64,000 nucleotides of DNA, from NCBI GenBank assembly GCA_963742405.1, contig CAVUMB010000004.1:124001-188000 (forward strand), given 5' to 3'. Shown one piece after another: positions 1 to 8,045 of the stretch. Under the pieces are notes generated by a model, which searched no databases, was not told where the DNA came from, and worked only from the letters and a program-made list of their open reading frames with translations. This DNA comes from JAGVSR01 sp963742405 (GTDB taxonomy: Bacteria > Pseudomonadota > Alphaproteobacteria > Rhizobiales > Hyphomicrobiaceae). Both the position numbers and the translations under genes were made by a program. Positions within the stretch are counted from its first letter, which is position 1; the number at the start of each line of letters is the position of its first letter.

Positions 1-924
1 CAGCACGGTATAGCGACCGGCCAGTGACAAGTAGGTCGTCAGAGCGGCGCCTTTGTTGCCGCGTTCTTCCTTGACCACCTGCACCAGGATGACTTGGCGG
101 CGCTTGATAACTTCCTGGATCTTGTAAGACCGCGGGCGGCGCCGCGGCCGCGACGGCAGTTCCTCGAGTGCATCCTCGGAACCCGTCTGCTCCACCGTTT
201 CAGGCTCGGACGCCGTTGTGGAGACGACTTCGACGGTCTCGCTTTCGACAAGGCCGATCGGCACCGGTGCATCGTTTTCAATGGCGGTGTGATCGGTGGA
301 TGCTTCGGTGTCCAGATCGTCGGCGTCGTCTTCGTCGTGGTCGTCGTCCTGGCCGTGGGAAGGCTCAAAGCCGCCGACAACTTCCGGTTCGGGAAGGTCC
401 TCCGTCAGAACGTCGTCAGCACCGTGGATATCTTCGGCGCGCACGACATGGCCGTCCTCATCGTCCTGGCCGTCGTGATCGTGATCATCGCGGTCGTCGT
501 CATGCGTGGCGACGCCGGGCTGGTCGCCGGTGCCGGGCGCGGCGTCGCGGTGCTGACCGTTCGGTGTGTGACGCTGGCGACGGCGAGCCATGCGTTCCGC
601 ATGAGCGTCGGCGGCGGCCTCCTCGGCAGCCTCGGCGGCTGCTTCTTCGTCGAGAAGCGCCTGACGATCGGCCATCGGGATTTGGTAATAATCGGGGTGG
701 ATTTCGTTGAAGGCAAGAAAGCCGTGACGATTACCGCCATAATCGACAAAGGCGGCCTGGAGCGAGGGCTCCACGCGGGTCACCTTGGCGAGATAGATAT
801 TGCCGCGCAGGAGTTTGCGGGCCGCACTCTCGTAGTCGAATTCCTCTACGCGGCCGTCACGCAGGACGACGACCCGGGTCTCTTCGGGATGCGTCGCATC
901 GATAAGCATCTTGTTGGTGGACAT
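1..924 (-). CDS. rne: Ribonuclease E/G, N-terminal part (cut by window edge)
   Basis: The first 308 codons of an RNase E/G-family endoribonuclease, the core enzyme of mRNA decay and rRNA processing; the gene continues beyond base 1. The start is the ATG at 924 (MSTNKMLIDATHPEET, a typical alphaproteobacterial Rne start). The S1 RNA-binding domain begins at about residue 36 (RGNIYLAKVTRVEPSLQAAF), is interrupted from about residue 86 to 265 by an insert very rich in Asp, Glu and His (for example DDDRDDHDHDG), and resumes as VILVQVVKEERGNKGAALT. Such an S1 insert is known in alphaproteobacterial RNase E. The catalytic DNase-I-like domain lies outside the window. A long divergent intergenic region upstream leaves room for a regulated 5' UTR. 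Confidence 0.93.
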   Translation of the reverse strand, partial: MSTNKMLIDATHPEETRVVVLRDGRVEEFDYESAARKLLRGNIYLAKVTRVEPSLQAAFVDYGGNRHGFLAFNEIHPDYYQIPMADRQALLDEEAAAEAAEEAAADAHAERMARRRQRHTPNGQHRDAAPGTGDQPGVATHDDDRDDHDHDGQDDEDGHVVRAEDIHGADDVLTEDLPEPEVVGGFEPSHGQDDDHDEDDADDLDTEASTDHTAIENDAPVPIGLVESETVEVVSTTASEPETVEQTGSEDALEELPSRPRRRPRSYKIQEVIKRRQVILVQVVKEERGNKGAALTTYLSLAGRYTVL

Positions 925-1752
925 GTTGAAAGTTCCTCGGCGCGCCGGCTGGGCATGGGGCCGGTCGAAGGCTCAAAGCCTCGTTCGGCCATCGGAATGC
1001 CGTGGGCGCGCACAGTGGGTGGGGTTGATCGAAATTGGGGTGAATTGGTCATGACTGCGCGCAGACGCTTTCCGGCTGGGCTAGCCGGGCGGCGCACACC
1101 ATCGGCTCGGAGGAGCGTCGTGGCGTTCGGATTGACTGCACGCGAATTTCGCATTTCTTCAGAGTTCAGGTTGGCCTTGGACCGGCGCGCAGGTGCGTGC
1201 CGGTCGGCAGGTTAATGGGGTAAGGGCCACGCGTCGCTTGTGGCGACAGGCACCTTTCAGGGGCGCGGCTCCGGGGCCCCCTTTCATTGGGCCCCGAGCG
1301 AGCCGCAGGCAATGGACGTCGCGTCCGTTCCGTCGCGGCGCGGCCGTTTCGGTACAAAAAACTTTGGAGGACCGTGGGTCTGGCACCGTTCCATGGGCAA
1401 TGGGAGGTGGCCGCCGCTCGAGAACTCTTCCAGTTCTTCGCCGATCCGCGCGAACACCCGTCTGATCGAACAGCCGTATGATCGACGTCGCCGCTCGGGC
1501 CAAGAGCCATAGTTCGTTGTGCGAACAATGACTTAGGTCTCTGGCGCGCGTCTTCCATCGGCTCCGACGAGGCGCGGAGAAACAGAACGCTATGGAAGTC
1601 TAACGGGTTCGCGGTCCCGGTGACAAGAGTGTTAAGCGGACCACAGGCAGCCGGAAGGTCACAAACCTCGCCTTCAGCCTGAAGCGAAACTACAAATTTT
1701 TTGTTAAGGTCTGATAAATTCTGAATTTTTTGGGGGAGTTCACTAGGGGGAG
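925..1752. other. Long divergent intergenic region between rne and the amidase gene
   Basis: About 830 bases without a convincing gene; the open frames here lack family similarity and good ribosome binding sites. The region must carry the rne promoter and 5' UTR (leftward) and the amidase promoter (rightward). It holds one strong GC-rich hairpin (1266-1305). An AT-rich block at 1690-1735, just before the amidase start, is the likeliest place for the rightward promoter, although I cannot fix its -35 and -10 boxes. Confidence 0.6.
1266..1305. promoter_or_regulatory. Strong GC hairpin in the rne leader region
   Basis: CGGCTC (1266-1271) pairs with GAGCCG (1300-1305) and CGGGGCCC (1272-1279) pairs with GGGCCCCG (1289-1296), with a 3-base bulge and a 9-base loop. 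No T-run follows on either strand, so it does not look like an intrinsic terminator. It lies about 345 bases upstream of the rne start and may belong to the rne 5' UTR; autoregulation through 5' UTR structure is known for E. coli rne. A role here is inference. Confidence 0.35.
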
Positions 1753-3051
1753 ATGCCGGGGTGGCTTGCCAAACCCGTTCGCGCATTTTGCGTCGTGGCT
1801 CTGTCCGCGACAGCGCTGGCTGCTGGGCAATTGACGGCCGCGGCGCAGCTGGAGACCACATTCGAAAAGAACATTGCGGAGTCTGAACCACCCGGCCAAG
1901 CGGCTCCGGGCAATCTCTCATCGGAGGCCACGGCGCTGGACGTGCTTGGCGACCGGAAAAAGACGGTGCTGCAACTCACGCTGACGCGCGGGGTGACGGC
2001 CGAGGTCTATTCGCTCGCCAATCCCTATCGGGTGATTGTCGATTTGCCGCGCGTCGGGTTCCAGCTGCCCGCGGACGCCGGACGCGACGGTCGCGGTCTC
2101 GTGTCGGCATTCCGCTATGGCCAGTTCGCGGAAGGAAAAGCGCGCATCGTTCTGGACACCGTTGGTCCGGTGGCCATCGCGAAGGCGGCCATGACCAATG
2201 CGCGAACCGGGAGTGGCGTTGTTCTGACCGTCGAGCTGCAGCCGACGAACGCGGTCGCGTTCGGTGAAGGAACCGGGAGCGGTCGGCAACCGACCGGCGA
2301 GGCGCCATCTCCTGCATCGCCAGCGGCTGCAATCGCCACGGGATCGACCGACAAACCCATCATCATGATTGATCCGGGGCACGGCGGCATCGATCCGGGT
2401 GCTGTTGGCGCCGGCAATCTTCTCGAAAAAAACTTGGTCTTGGCTGTTGCCAAGCGCGTGCAGGCGCAACTCCAGCGATCGGGCCGCTATACCGTTATTA
2501 TGACCCGCGACAGCGATGTGTTCATTTCGCTCAATGAACGCTTGGCCCTGTCGCGGCAGGCGCAATCGGACCTTTTTATCTCGATCCACGCTGACAGTAT
2601 TGAGCAGACGTATGCGCAGTCGATCAAAGGCGCAACGATTTACACGCTCTCGGAACGGGCTTCGGATGCCCAAGCGCGGGCCATCGCTGAGAAGGAAAAC
2701 TCATCTGATCTCGTCGCAGGTCTGGATGTGGCGAAGGGTGAAGAAAACACGGACGTGAAGAACATTCTCATCGACCTCATGAAGCGTGAAACGGCAAACT
2801 TTTCAGCGGAATTCTCGCGCACGCTGGTTGGGAAATTGAAGTCAAACGTGTCTCTATCGCGCGATCCGCAGCGGTCGGCCGCTTTCAAGGTGCTGCGCCA
2901 AACGCACGCGCCATCCGTGCTCGTCGAACTCGGCTATGTGAGCAATGCTGAGGATTCCCGGCAAATGCAGGCTGCCGACTGGCAGGATAAGGTATCCCGG
3001 TCGATCGTGGCAGCCGTCGATGTCTTCTTTACCCAGCGACCGGCTCAGTAA
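1753..3051 (+). CDS. amiC: N-acetylmuramoyl-L-alanine amidase with AMIN domain
   Basis: Periplasmic zinc amidase that cleaves the MurNAc-L-Ala bond of peptidoglycan during daughter-cell separation. The 432-residue product has a signal peptide (about residues 1-33, cut near AAAQ), an AMIN domain at about 60-165 that targets the protein to the wall, a Pro/Ala-rich linker, and an Amidase_3 domain from about 203 to 428. The zinc ligands His210 (IDPGHGGIDPG), Glu225 (LLEKNLVLAV) and His279 (ISIHADS) and the catalytic Glu392 (VLVELGYVSN) are all present. The purine-rich stretch directly before ATG is very close to the start, so initiation may be weak. It precedes the PBP1A gene mrcA, forming a cell-wall pair. 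Confidence 0.93.
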   Translation: MPGWLAKPVRAFCVVALSATALAAGQLTAAAQLETTFEKNIAESEPPGQAAPGNLSSEATALDVLGDRKKTVLQLTLTRGVTAEVYSLANPYRVIVDLPRVGFQLPADAGRDGRGLVSAFRYGQFAEGKARIVLDTVGPVAIAKAAMTNARTGSGVVLTVELQPTNAVAFGEGTGSGRQPTGEAPSPASPAAAIATGSTDKPIIMIDPGHGGIDPGAVGAGNLLEKNLVLAVAKRVQAQLQRSGRYTVIMTRDSDVFISLNERLALSRQAQSDLFISIHADSIEQTYAQSIKGATIYTLSERASDAQARAIAEKENSSDLVAGLDVAKGEENTDVKNILIDLMKRETANFSAEFSRTLVGKLKSNVSLSRDPQRSAAFKVLRQTHAPSVLVELGYVSNAEDSRQMQAADWQDKVSRSIVAAVDVFFTQRPAQ

Positions 3052-3282
3052 GGCTCTTGCAAATCGTCCTTGGAGCATCAGCTATGCCCAATTGTCGAGT
3101 GTCTCGACGACGTGGCGCCACAATTCATCGTAAGGGTCGATCCGAGGATCTACGTTCATCCATCGGGATTGCTGCGCTGCGGCAAGTCGTTTAATCAAGC
3201 CTAATAAATCCTCGTCTAAAACCGAGACGCCTTAACCGCCGCCGCGTTGATAAATCGACGCCCTCGGCTCAGACCGGATCGC

Positions 3283-5880
3283 ATGCGAGCCCCAGTTTAC
3301 CCGCCTCCGGCCGAACCAAAGAAGAAGCGGCGCCGCAAGAGCCTGCTGCTGACGTTTCTCGGCTGGAGTTTCGGCCTGTTTGTGATTGCCTTTGTCGCGG
3401 CATCGGCGGGCATCGGCTGGCTGCTGTTCGAAGCATCCAAGGACTTGCCTGATTACGAAAGCCTGGCGCGCTACGAACCGCCGGTCATGACGCGAATTCA
3501 TGCCCACGACGGTTCGCTAATTGCCGAGTATGCGCGCGAGCGGCGCATTTTCGTGCCAATCAACACCATTCCAAAGCGGGTTATCGCCGCCTTCCTCTCC
3601 GCCGAAGACGCGCGGTTCTACGAGCACGGCGGTATCGACATCCAGGGCGTGGCGCGCGCCGCAATCAAATATCTGGAGACGAAAGCGACCGGTCGCGGCG
3701 GCATTCAGGGCGCCTCGACCATTACCCAGCAGGTGGCCAAGAACTTTCTTTTGACGAGCGACCGGACCTTCGATCGTAAGATCAAGGAAGCAATCCTGGC
3801 GATCCGCATTGAGCGCGCCTTCTCCAAAGACAAGATCCTGGAACTGTATCTCAATGAAATTTATCTCGGCATTGGCGCGTATGGCGTCGCGGCGGCCGGC
3901 CTCAACTACTTCAACAAAGAGCTGAAGGATCTGACGCTCGAGGAGGCGGCGTACCTGGCGGCGCTGCCCAAGGCGCCCAACAACTACCATCCGTTCCGCA
4001 ACCGCAAGAAGGCGATGGAGCGTCGGAACTGGATCATCGACCAGATGGCCGAGAACGGTTTCATCAAGTCCGAAGAAGCGGTGGAGGCTAAGGCGAAGCC
4101 GTTGGAAGTGAAGTTCCGTCCGTCGGGTGCCCACATCTTCGCGGCGGAGTATTTTGCCGAGGAAGTCCGCCGCTCGCTGCATGCGCAATATGGCGAGGAG
4201 AAGCTTTATGCCGGCGGGCTCTCGGTGCGTACAACACTCAATCCACGGCTGCAGGAAATGGCCCGCCTGGCACTGATCGACGGCCTGGTTGATTACGATC
4301 GGGATCAGGGCTGGCGCGGACCGGTGTCGAAAATCGACATTTCCGGCGATTGGGGCGTGCCGCTCGGTGCGATCGAAATCCCAGCCGACATTTTGCCTTG
4401 GCGTCTCGGTGTCGTCCTGCAGGCGGGTAAAGACAAGGCCGTCGTCGGTCTCAGACCTGCGCGGCAGCAGGACAACACGCTGACCAAGGATCGGGAGGCC
4501 GTCGAGATTTCGCTTGCCGAAGTCAAGTGGGCCAAGGTGCCGGCCACCAAGACGGTGCCGAAAGCAATTACCGACATTCTTGCCGCAGGCGACGTGATCT
4601 ACGTGGCGCCGAAGGATCCGCGCAAACTCGACGGCGTGTGGTCGCTGATGCAAATTCCCGAAATAGGCGGCGGTCTTGTCGCCATGGATCCGCACACGGG
4701 CCGCGTGCTGGCTGTCGCTGGCGGATTTTCATTCGCCATGAGCCAGTTCGACCGCGTCATTCAGGCTAAACGCCAGCCGGGTTCGTCGTTCAAGCCGTTC
4801 GTCTATGCAGCGGCGCTCGACAATGGCTACAAGCCAACGTCGATCATTCTCGATGCACCTATCGAAATCGAGCAGGGTCCCGGCCAGGACATCTGGAAGC
4901 CGAACAATTACGATAAAGAGAAATCGTTCGGGCCGACGACACTGCGAGTCGGCGTGGAAAAATCGCGCAACCAGATGACCGTTCGACTGGCGCAGGACGT
5001 CGGTATGCCGATCATCACCGAATACGCGAAACGGTTCGGCATCTATGACGATCTGCTGCCGGTGCTGTCGATGTCGCTGGGCGCCGGCGAGACGACGCTG
5101 CTGCGCATGGCGACGGCCTACTGCATGCTCGCCAACGGAGGCAAGTACGTGCGTGCGACGCTGATCGACCGCATCCAGGATCGCTGGGGCCGTTCGGTGT
5201 GGAAGCACGACGCTCGCGAATGCTCGGGCTGTACGGCCGAAGCTTGGAACAATCAGGCTGAACCTGAGATCCCCGACGACCGCAAGCAGATCATCGACCC
5301 GCACAGTGCCTACCAGATGACGTCGATTCTTGAAGGTGTCGTTCAGCGCGGCACGGCGACGGTGCTGAAATCCCTCAACCGGCCGATCGCCGGCAAAACG
5401 GGAACGACGAACGAGGAGCGCGACGCGTGGTTTGTCGGCTATACGCCCGACCTCGTCGTCGGGGTTTTCGTCGGGTTCGATACACCCCGCCCGATGGGCA
5501 AAGGCCGCACCGGCGGCGGGGTGGCCGCACCGATTTTCGGCGACTTCATGAAGCGGGCGCTGGCCGACGAACCGGCCGCTCCGTTTCGAGTGCCGCCGGG
5601 TTTGAAGCTCGTGCGGGTCAATCTGAAGACGGGATTGCGGGCGCAACCGAACGATCCTCAGGCCATCATGGAGGCCTTCAAGCCGAACGAAGAACCGGAC
5701 GACGCCTACTCGATCATCGGTTTCCAAGTCAGCGATACTGCTGCATCTGCCGGGGCCGCTCCCGCGACAGCCCAGTCGCAGACCGGTGCCTATTCAACGT
5801 CGTCGGACGCATGGGCGCCGACATCGGCGCCGCCCGGAAATGCTCCCTCACCTCCACCGCCGCGTCCGCCCGGCTGGTAG
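3283..5880 (+). CDS. mrcA: Penicillin-binding protein 1A (bifunctional transglycosylase/transpeptidase)
   Basis: Class A PBP that polymerises glycan strands and cross-links peptides at the inner membrane. I chose the ATG at 3283 (865 residues); a TTG at 3247 would add 12 residues, and neither has a strong Shine-Dalgarno. A basic cytoplasmic tail (KKKRRRK) is followed by one membrane helix at about 21-43. The GT51 domain shows the catalytic Glu108 in SAEDARFYEHGG, then QGASTITQQVAKN and KILELYLNEIYLG. An OB-like insert follows. The transpeptidase carries Ser501-x-x-Lys504 (PGSSFKPF), SRN, and Lys705-Thr-Gly (GKTGTTNEE). The C-terminus is a Pro-rich tail. It lies between amiC and prfB on the same strand. 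Confidence 0.95.
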   Translation: MRAPVYPPPAEPKKKRRRKSLLLTFLGWSFGLFVIAFVAASAGIGWLLFEASKDLPDYESLARYEPPVMTRIHAHDGSLIAEYARERRIFVPINTIPKRVIAAFLSAEDARFYEHGGIDIQGVARAAIKYLETKATGRGGIQGASTITQQVAKNFLLTSDRTFDRKIKEAILAIRIERAFSKDKILELYLNEIYLGIGAYGVAAAGLNYFNKELKDLTLEEAAYLAALPKAPNNYHPFRNRKKAMERRNWIIDQMAENGFIKSEEAVEAKAKPLEVKFRPSGAHIFAAEYFAEEVRRSLHAQYGEEKLYAGGLSVRTTLNPRLQEMARLALIDGLVDYDRDQGWRGPVSKIDISGDWGVPLGAIEIPADILPWRLGVVLQAGKDKAVVGLRPARQQDNTLTKDREAVEISLAEVKWAKVPATKTVPKAITDILAAGDVIYVAPKDPRKLDGVWSLMQIPEIGGGLVAMDPHTGRVLAVAGGFSFAMSQFDRVIQAKRQPGSSFKPFVYAAALDNGYKPTSIILDAPIEIEQGPGQDIWKPNNYDKEKSFGPTTLRVGVEKSRNQMTVRLAQDVGMPIITEYAKRFGIYDDLLPVLSMSLGAGETTLLRMATAYCMLANGGKYVRATLIDRIQDRWGRSVWKHDARECSGCTAEAWNNQAEPEIPDDRKQIIDPHSAYQMTSILEGVVQRGTATVLKSLNRPIAGKTGTTNEERDAWFVGYTPDLVVGVFVGFDTPRPMGKGRTGGGVAAPIFGDFMKRALADEPAAPFRVPPGLKLVRVNLKTGLRAQPNDPQAIMEAFKPNEEPDDAYSIIGFQVSDTAASAGAAPATAQSQTGAYSTSSDAWAPTSAPPGNAPSPPPPRPPGW

Positions 5881-5907
5881 TTGCATCCGGGGCCTACTTC
5901 TCGCTAT

Positions 5908-5940
5908 GCGCCGCGACGGATATGACCGTGTCCGCGGCGC
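5908..5940 (+). terminator. Hairpin after mrcA, possible weak terminator
   Basis: GCGCCGCG (5908-5915) pairs with CGCGGCGC (5933-5940) and ACGG with CCGT, around an ATATGA loop and with a GTC bulge. Only a short T-run (CCGTTT) follows, so termination strength is doubtful. It lies 28 bases after the mrcA stop and upstream of prfB. Confidence 0.4.
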
Positions 5941-6026
5941 GCCGTTTACATGAACCGCGCTCCCGCCTATATGCGTGACATCTTATTCTCCCCTTCCCAC
6001 TGAAGGTTTGTTCCGGAGGCCGGCAC

Positions 6027-7158
6027 ATGCGCGCTGAAGCGCAAAAACTTGTCGATTCCATCCAAGAAGCGCTCGCGCTTCTGAGGAGGCATCTTTGACC
6101 CGGACCAAGCTGAAGAACGTCTCGGGGAATTGAACCGGCGGGCGGAAGATCCGGCACTGTGGTCAAAGCCGGCCGAAGCGCAGAAGGTCATGCGGCAGCG
6201 GCAGACGCTGGAGAAGTCGCTGTCGAGCTTCAAGCGCATGCAGCAGGACTTGGAAGACAACGTTACGCTCATCGAAATGGGCGAGGCGGAAAACGATGCC
6301 TCGACGGTGCGTGAAGCCGAAAGTTTGCTCGCCAAACTCGACGTCGAAGTCCAGCAGCGCAGCGTCGAAGCCCTTCTGTCGGGCGAAGCCGACGGCATGA
6401 ATACCTACCTTGAAGTGCATGCCGGCGCTGGCGGCACGGAGAGCCAGGATTGGGCGTCGATGCTGCTGCGCATGTATCTGCGGTGGGGCGAACGGCGCGG
6501 CTTTAAGGTGAAACTGATTGATGAGAGCCCGGGTGAAGAAGCCGGCATCAAGTCGGCAACGCTCGAAATCGAGGGCGAGAACGCGTTCGGATTGTTGAAA
6601 ACGGAAGCGGGGGTGCATCGTCTGGTTCGGATTTCGCCCTACGATGCGAACGCGCGTCGGCACACAAGTTTTGCATCAGTGACCGTCTATCCCGTGATCG
6701 ACGACACGATTGACGTCGACGTCAACCCGGCCGACGTCGATATCTCGTTTGCGCGCGCCTCGGGCGCCGGCGGCCAGCACGTCAACCGGACGGAAAGCGC
6801 CGTGCGGCTGGTGCACAAGCCGTCCGGGATCGTGATTTTTGCGCAAGAGCAGCGTTCGCAGCACCAGAACAAGGATATTGCGTTCAAGCGGTTGAAGGCG
6901 CGGCTCTACGAAATGGAGTTGAAGAAGCGGGAAGCTCAGGCTTCCGCTGACCAAGCCGCCAAGACCGACATCGGTTGGGGGCATCAGATCCGGTCATATG
7001 TGCTGCAGCCTTATCAGCTGGTGAAGGATCTGCGCACGGGAGAGCAGTCGACTGCGCCCGATGACGTGCTCGACGGGGATATCGATCCGTTCATCCAGGC
7101 GACGCTGTCGGCGCGCATCAAGGGCGGGACCGGAGCGGACGTGCAGGATATCGAGTAG
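6027..7158 (+). CDS. prfB: Peptide chain release factor 2, programmed +1 frameshift
   Basis: RF2 recognises UGA and UAA and releases the finished peptide. Translation starts at ATG 6027 behind GGAGG (6015-6019), runs 23 codons, and meets an in-frame UGA at 6096-6098. The classic frameshift signal is present: AGGAGG (6084-6089), three bases, then CTT TGA C. Shifting +1 at CTT continues as GAC CCG GAC and opens the rest of the gene, giving about 376 residues, normal for the family. The GGQ peptidyl-hydrolysis motif is at about 248-250 (GAGGQHVNRTES). The stop-codon recognition tripeptide reads SPY rather than the E. coli SPF. RF2 level thus controls its own synthesis: when RF2 is scarce the ribosome pauses at UGA and shifts. 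Confidence 0.96.
6084..6099 (+). promoter_or_regulatory. prfB programmed +1 frameshift signal
   Basis: Internal Shine-Dalgarno AGGAGG at 6084-6089, spacer CAT, slippery CTT at 6093-6095, stop TGA at 6096-6098, then C. The spacing of three bases between the internal Shine-Dalgarno and CTT matches the E. coli prfB element. Confidence 0.95.
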
Positions 7159-7165
7159 CGCTGGT

Positions 7166-7378
7166 TCATCCGCCTTGGCGGGCAGAGAGGATCTCGATGC
7201 GATCGCCGGGTTGGAGCTGTTTGGCGGCGCGGTCGCGGATCGGGACGAAGATACCGTTCAGGGCCGTGGCGACGCGAGCCTCAGCGAAATTCTCCGCGGC
7301 GACAAAATCGGCCAGGGTGCCCGCTGCCGTCTGGCGCGGTTCGCCGTTGATGAATAGGTCTATGAGTTCCGTGGGCAT
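7166..7378 (-). CDS. thiS: Sulfur carrier protein ThiS
   Basis: A 70-residue ubiquitin-like protein that carries sulfur as a C-terminal thiocarboxylate to ThiG for thiazole formation. It begins with a beta-strand LIDLFINGEPRQ, contains the TLADFVAAENF helix and the GDRIEIL strand typical of ThiS, and ends in the obligatory Gly-Gly (SARQGG). It starts 4 bases after the stop of a small coiled-coil gene and is probably cotranscribed with it. The partner thiG lies some 44 kb away with thiE, so the thiazole genes are dispersed. No TPP riboswitch is visible before this unit. Confidence 0.88.
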   Translation of the reverse strand: MPTELIDLFINGEPRQTAAGTLADFVAAENFAEARVATALNGIFVPIRDRAAKQLQPGDRIEILSARQGG

Positions 7379-7382
7379 CGGT

Positions 7383-7757
7383 TCAGTTCAGCAGTTTGCC
7401 TTCAAGCTGGATGATACAGCTGTCGATATTGTGCAGGATCTCTTCAGCATTCACGAGGTCCTTTTCCAGCCGGCCGACGTCGTCGCTATGTTCATCGCTG
7501 CTGAAGGCTGAGGAGAGGCGTCCGAGCGCGGCAAAGAAGCCGTTCTGACGGCGGGTGCGGGTCGCGGCGCGTTCGGCTTTGGCTTCCGTTGCGCGGGCCC
7601 GCTTTAATTCGGCGGCGATCCGGCGCTTCAAAAGGCCGACCTCCTTTTTCTTGTGGCGCAGTTCCTTGATGGCGGTTTTGGCCTCCACCGCAGAGTGCAC
7701 CTTAACGGTAACCTCTGTGCCTGAGATGGCGGCAAAGCGCATTTCTCTCAATTGCAT
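7383..7757 (-). CDS. Small coiled-coil protein of unknown function
   Basis: I do not recognise a family. The frame is open further upstream, but ATG 7757 (MQLREMRFAAISG) with GGGGAA upstream is the likeliest start, giving 124 residues. The protein has a short N-terminal strand-like segment, then a long Lys/Arg/Ala-rich helix with coiled-coil character (about 25-75, KELRHKKKEVGLLKRRI), and a second acidic helix near the C-terminus. No signal peptide or membrane segment. It precedes thiS by 4 bases, so translation coupling is likely, but nothing in it points to thiamine synthesis. Confidence 0.6.
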   Translation of the reverse strand: MQLREMRFAAISGTEVTVKVHSAVEAKTAIKELRHKKKEVGLLKRRIAAELKRARATEAKAERAATRTRRQNGFFAALGRLSSAFSSDEHSDDVGRLEKDLVNAEEILHNIDSCIIQLEGKLLN

Positions 7758-8045
7758 GCGTGACGTTCCCCGAGGACTAGGCGTAGCCGAACGACGCACC
7801 ATGCTGGCTTGGCGATCGTCGGCCGCGCCGCCCATCTGATGCGATGTGCAACTCAGGCCGTGATTAAGGTGATCGTAGCACGGCCATAGACAGATAGGCG
7901 CAAGACTGAAATTCAATGCATCGCGAGAACTGTAAAAGAGGCGATGACAGCGTCTGCTGCGACATCCGCGCATTGAGACTGGTTCGCATCGTCGCAAACC
8001 AGTATCCGATGTCGCTTATCAAACGGGTAATAGGACCGCAACGCC

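Noticed and set aside
94..1215. Long plus-strand open frame opposite rne, rich in Val, Ala and Gly
   Set aside because: It is antisense to the RNase E coding sequence, whose family is certain; the frame is a shadow of the Asp/His-rich insert and has no ribosome binding site or homologous pattern.
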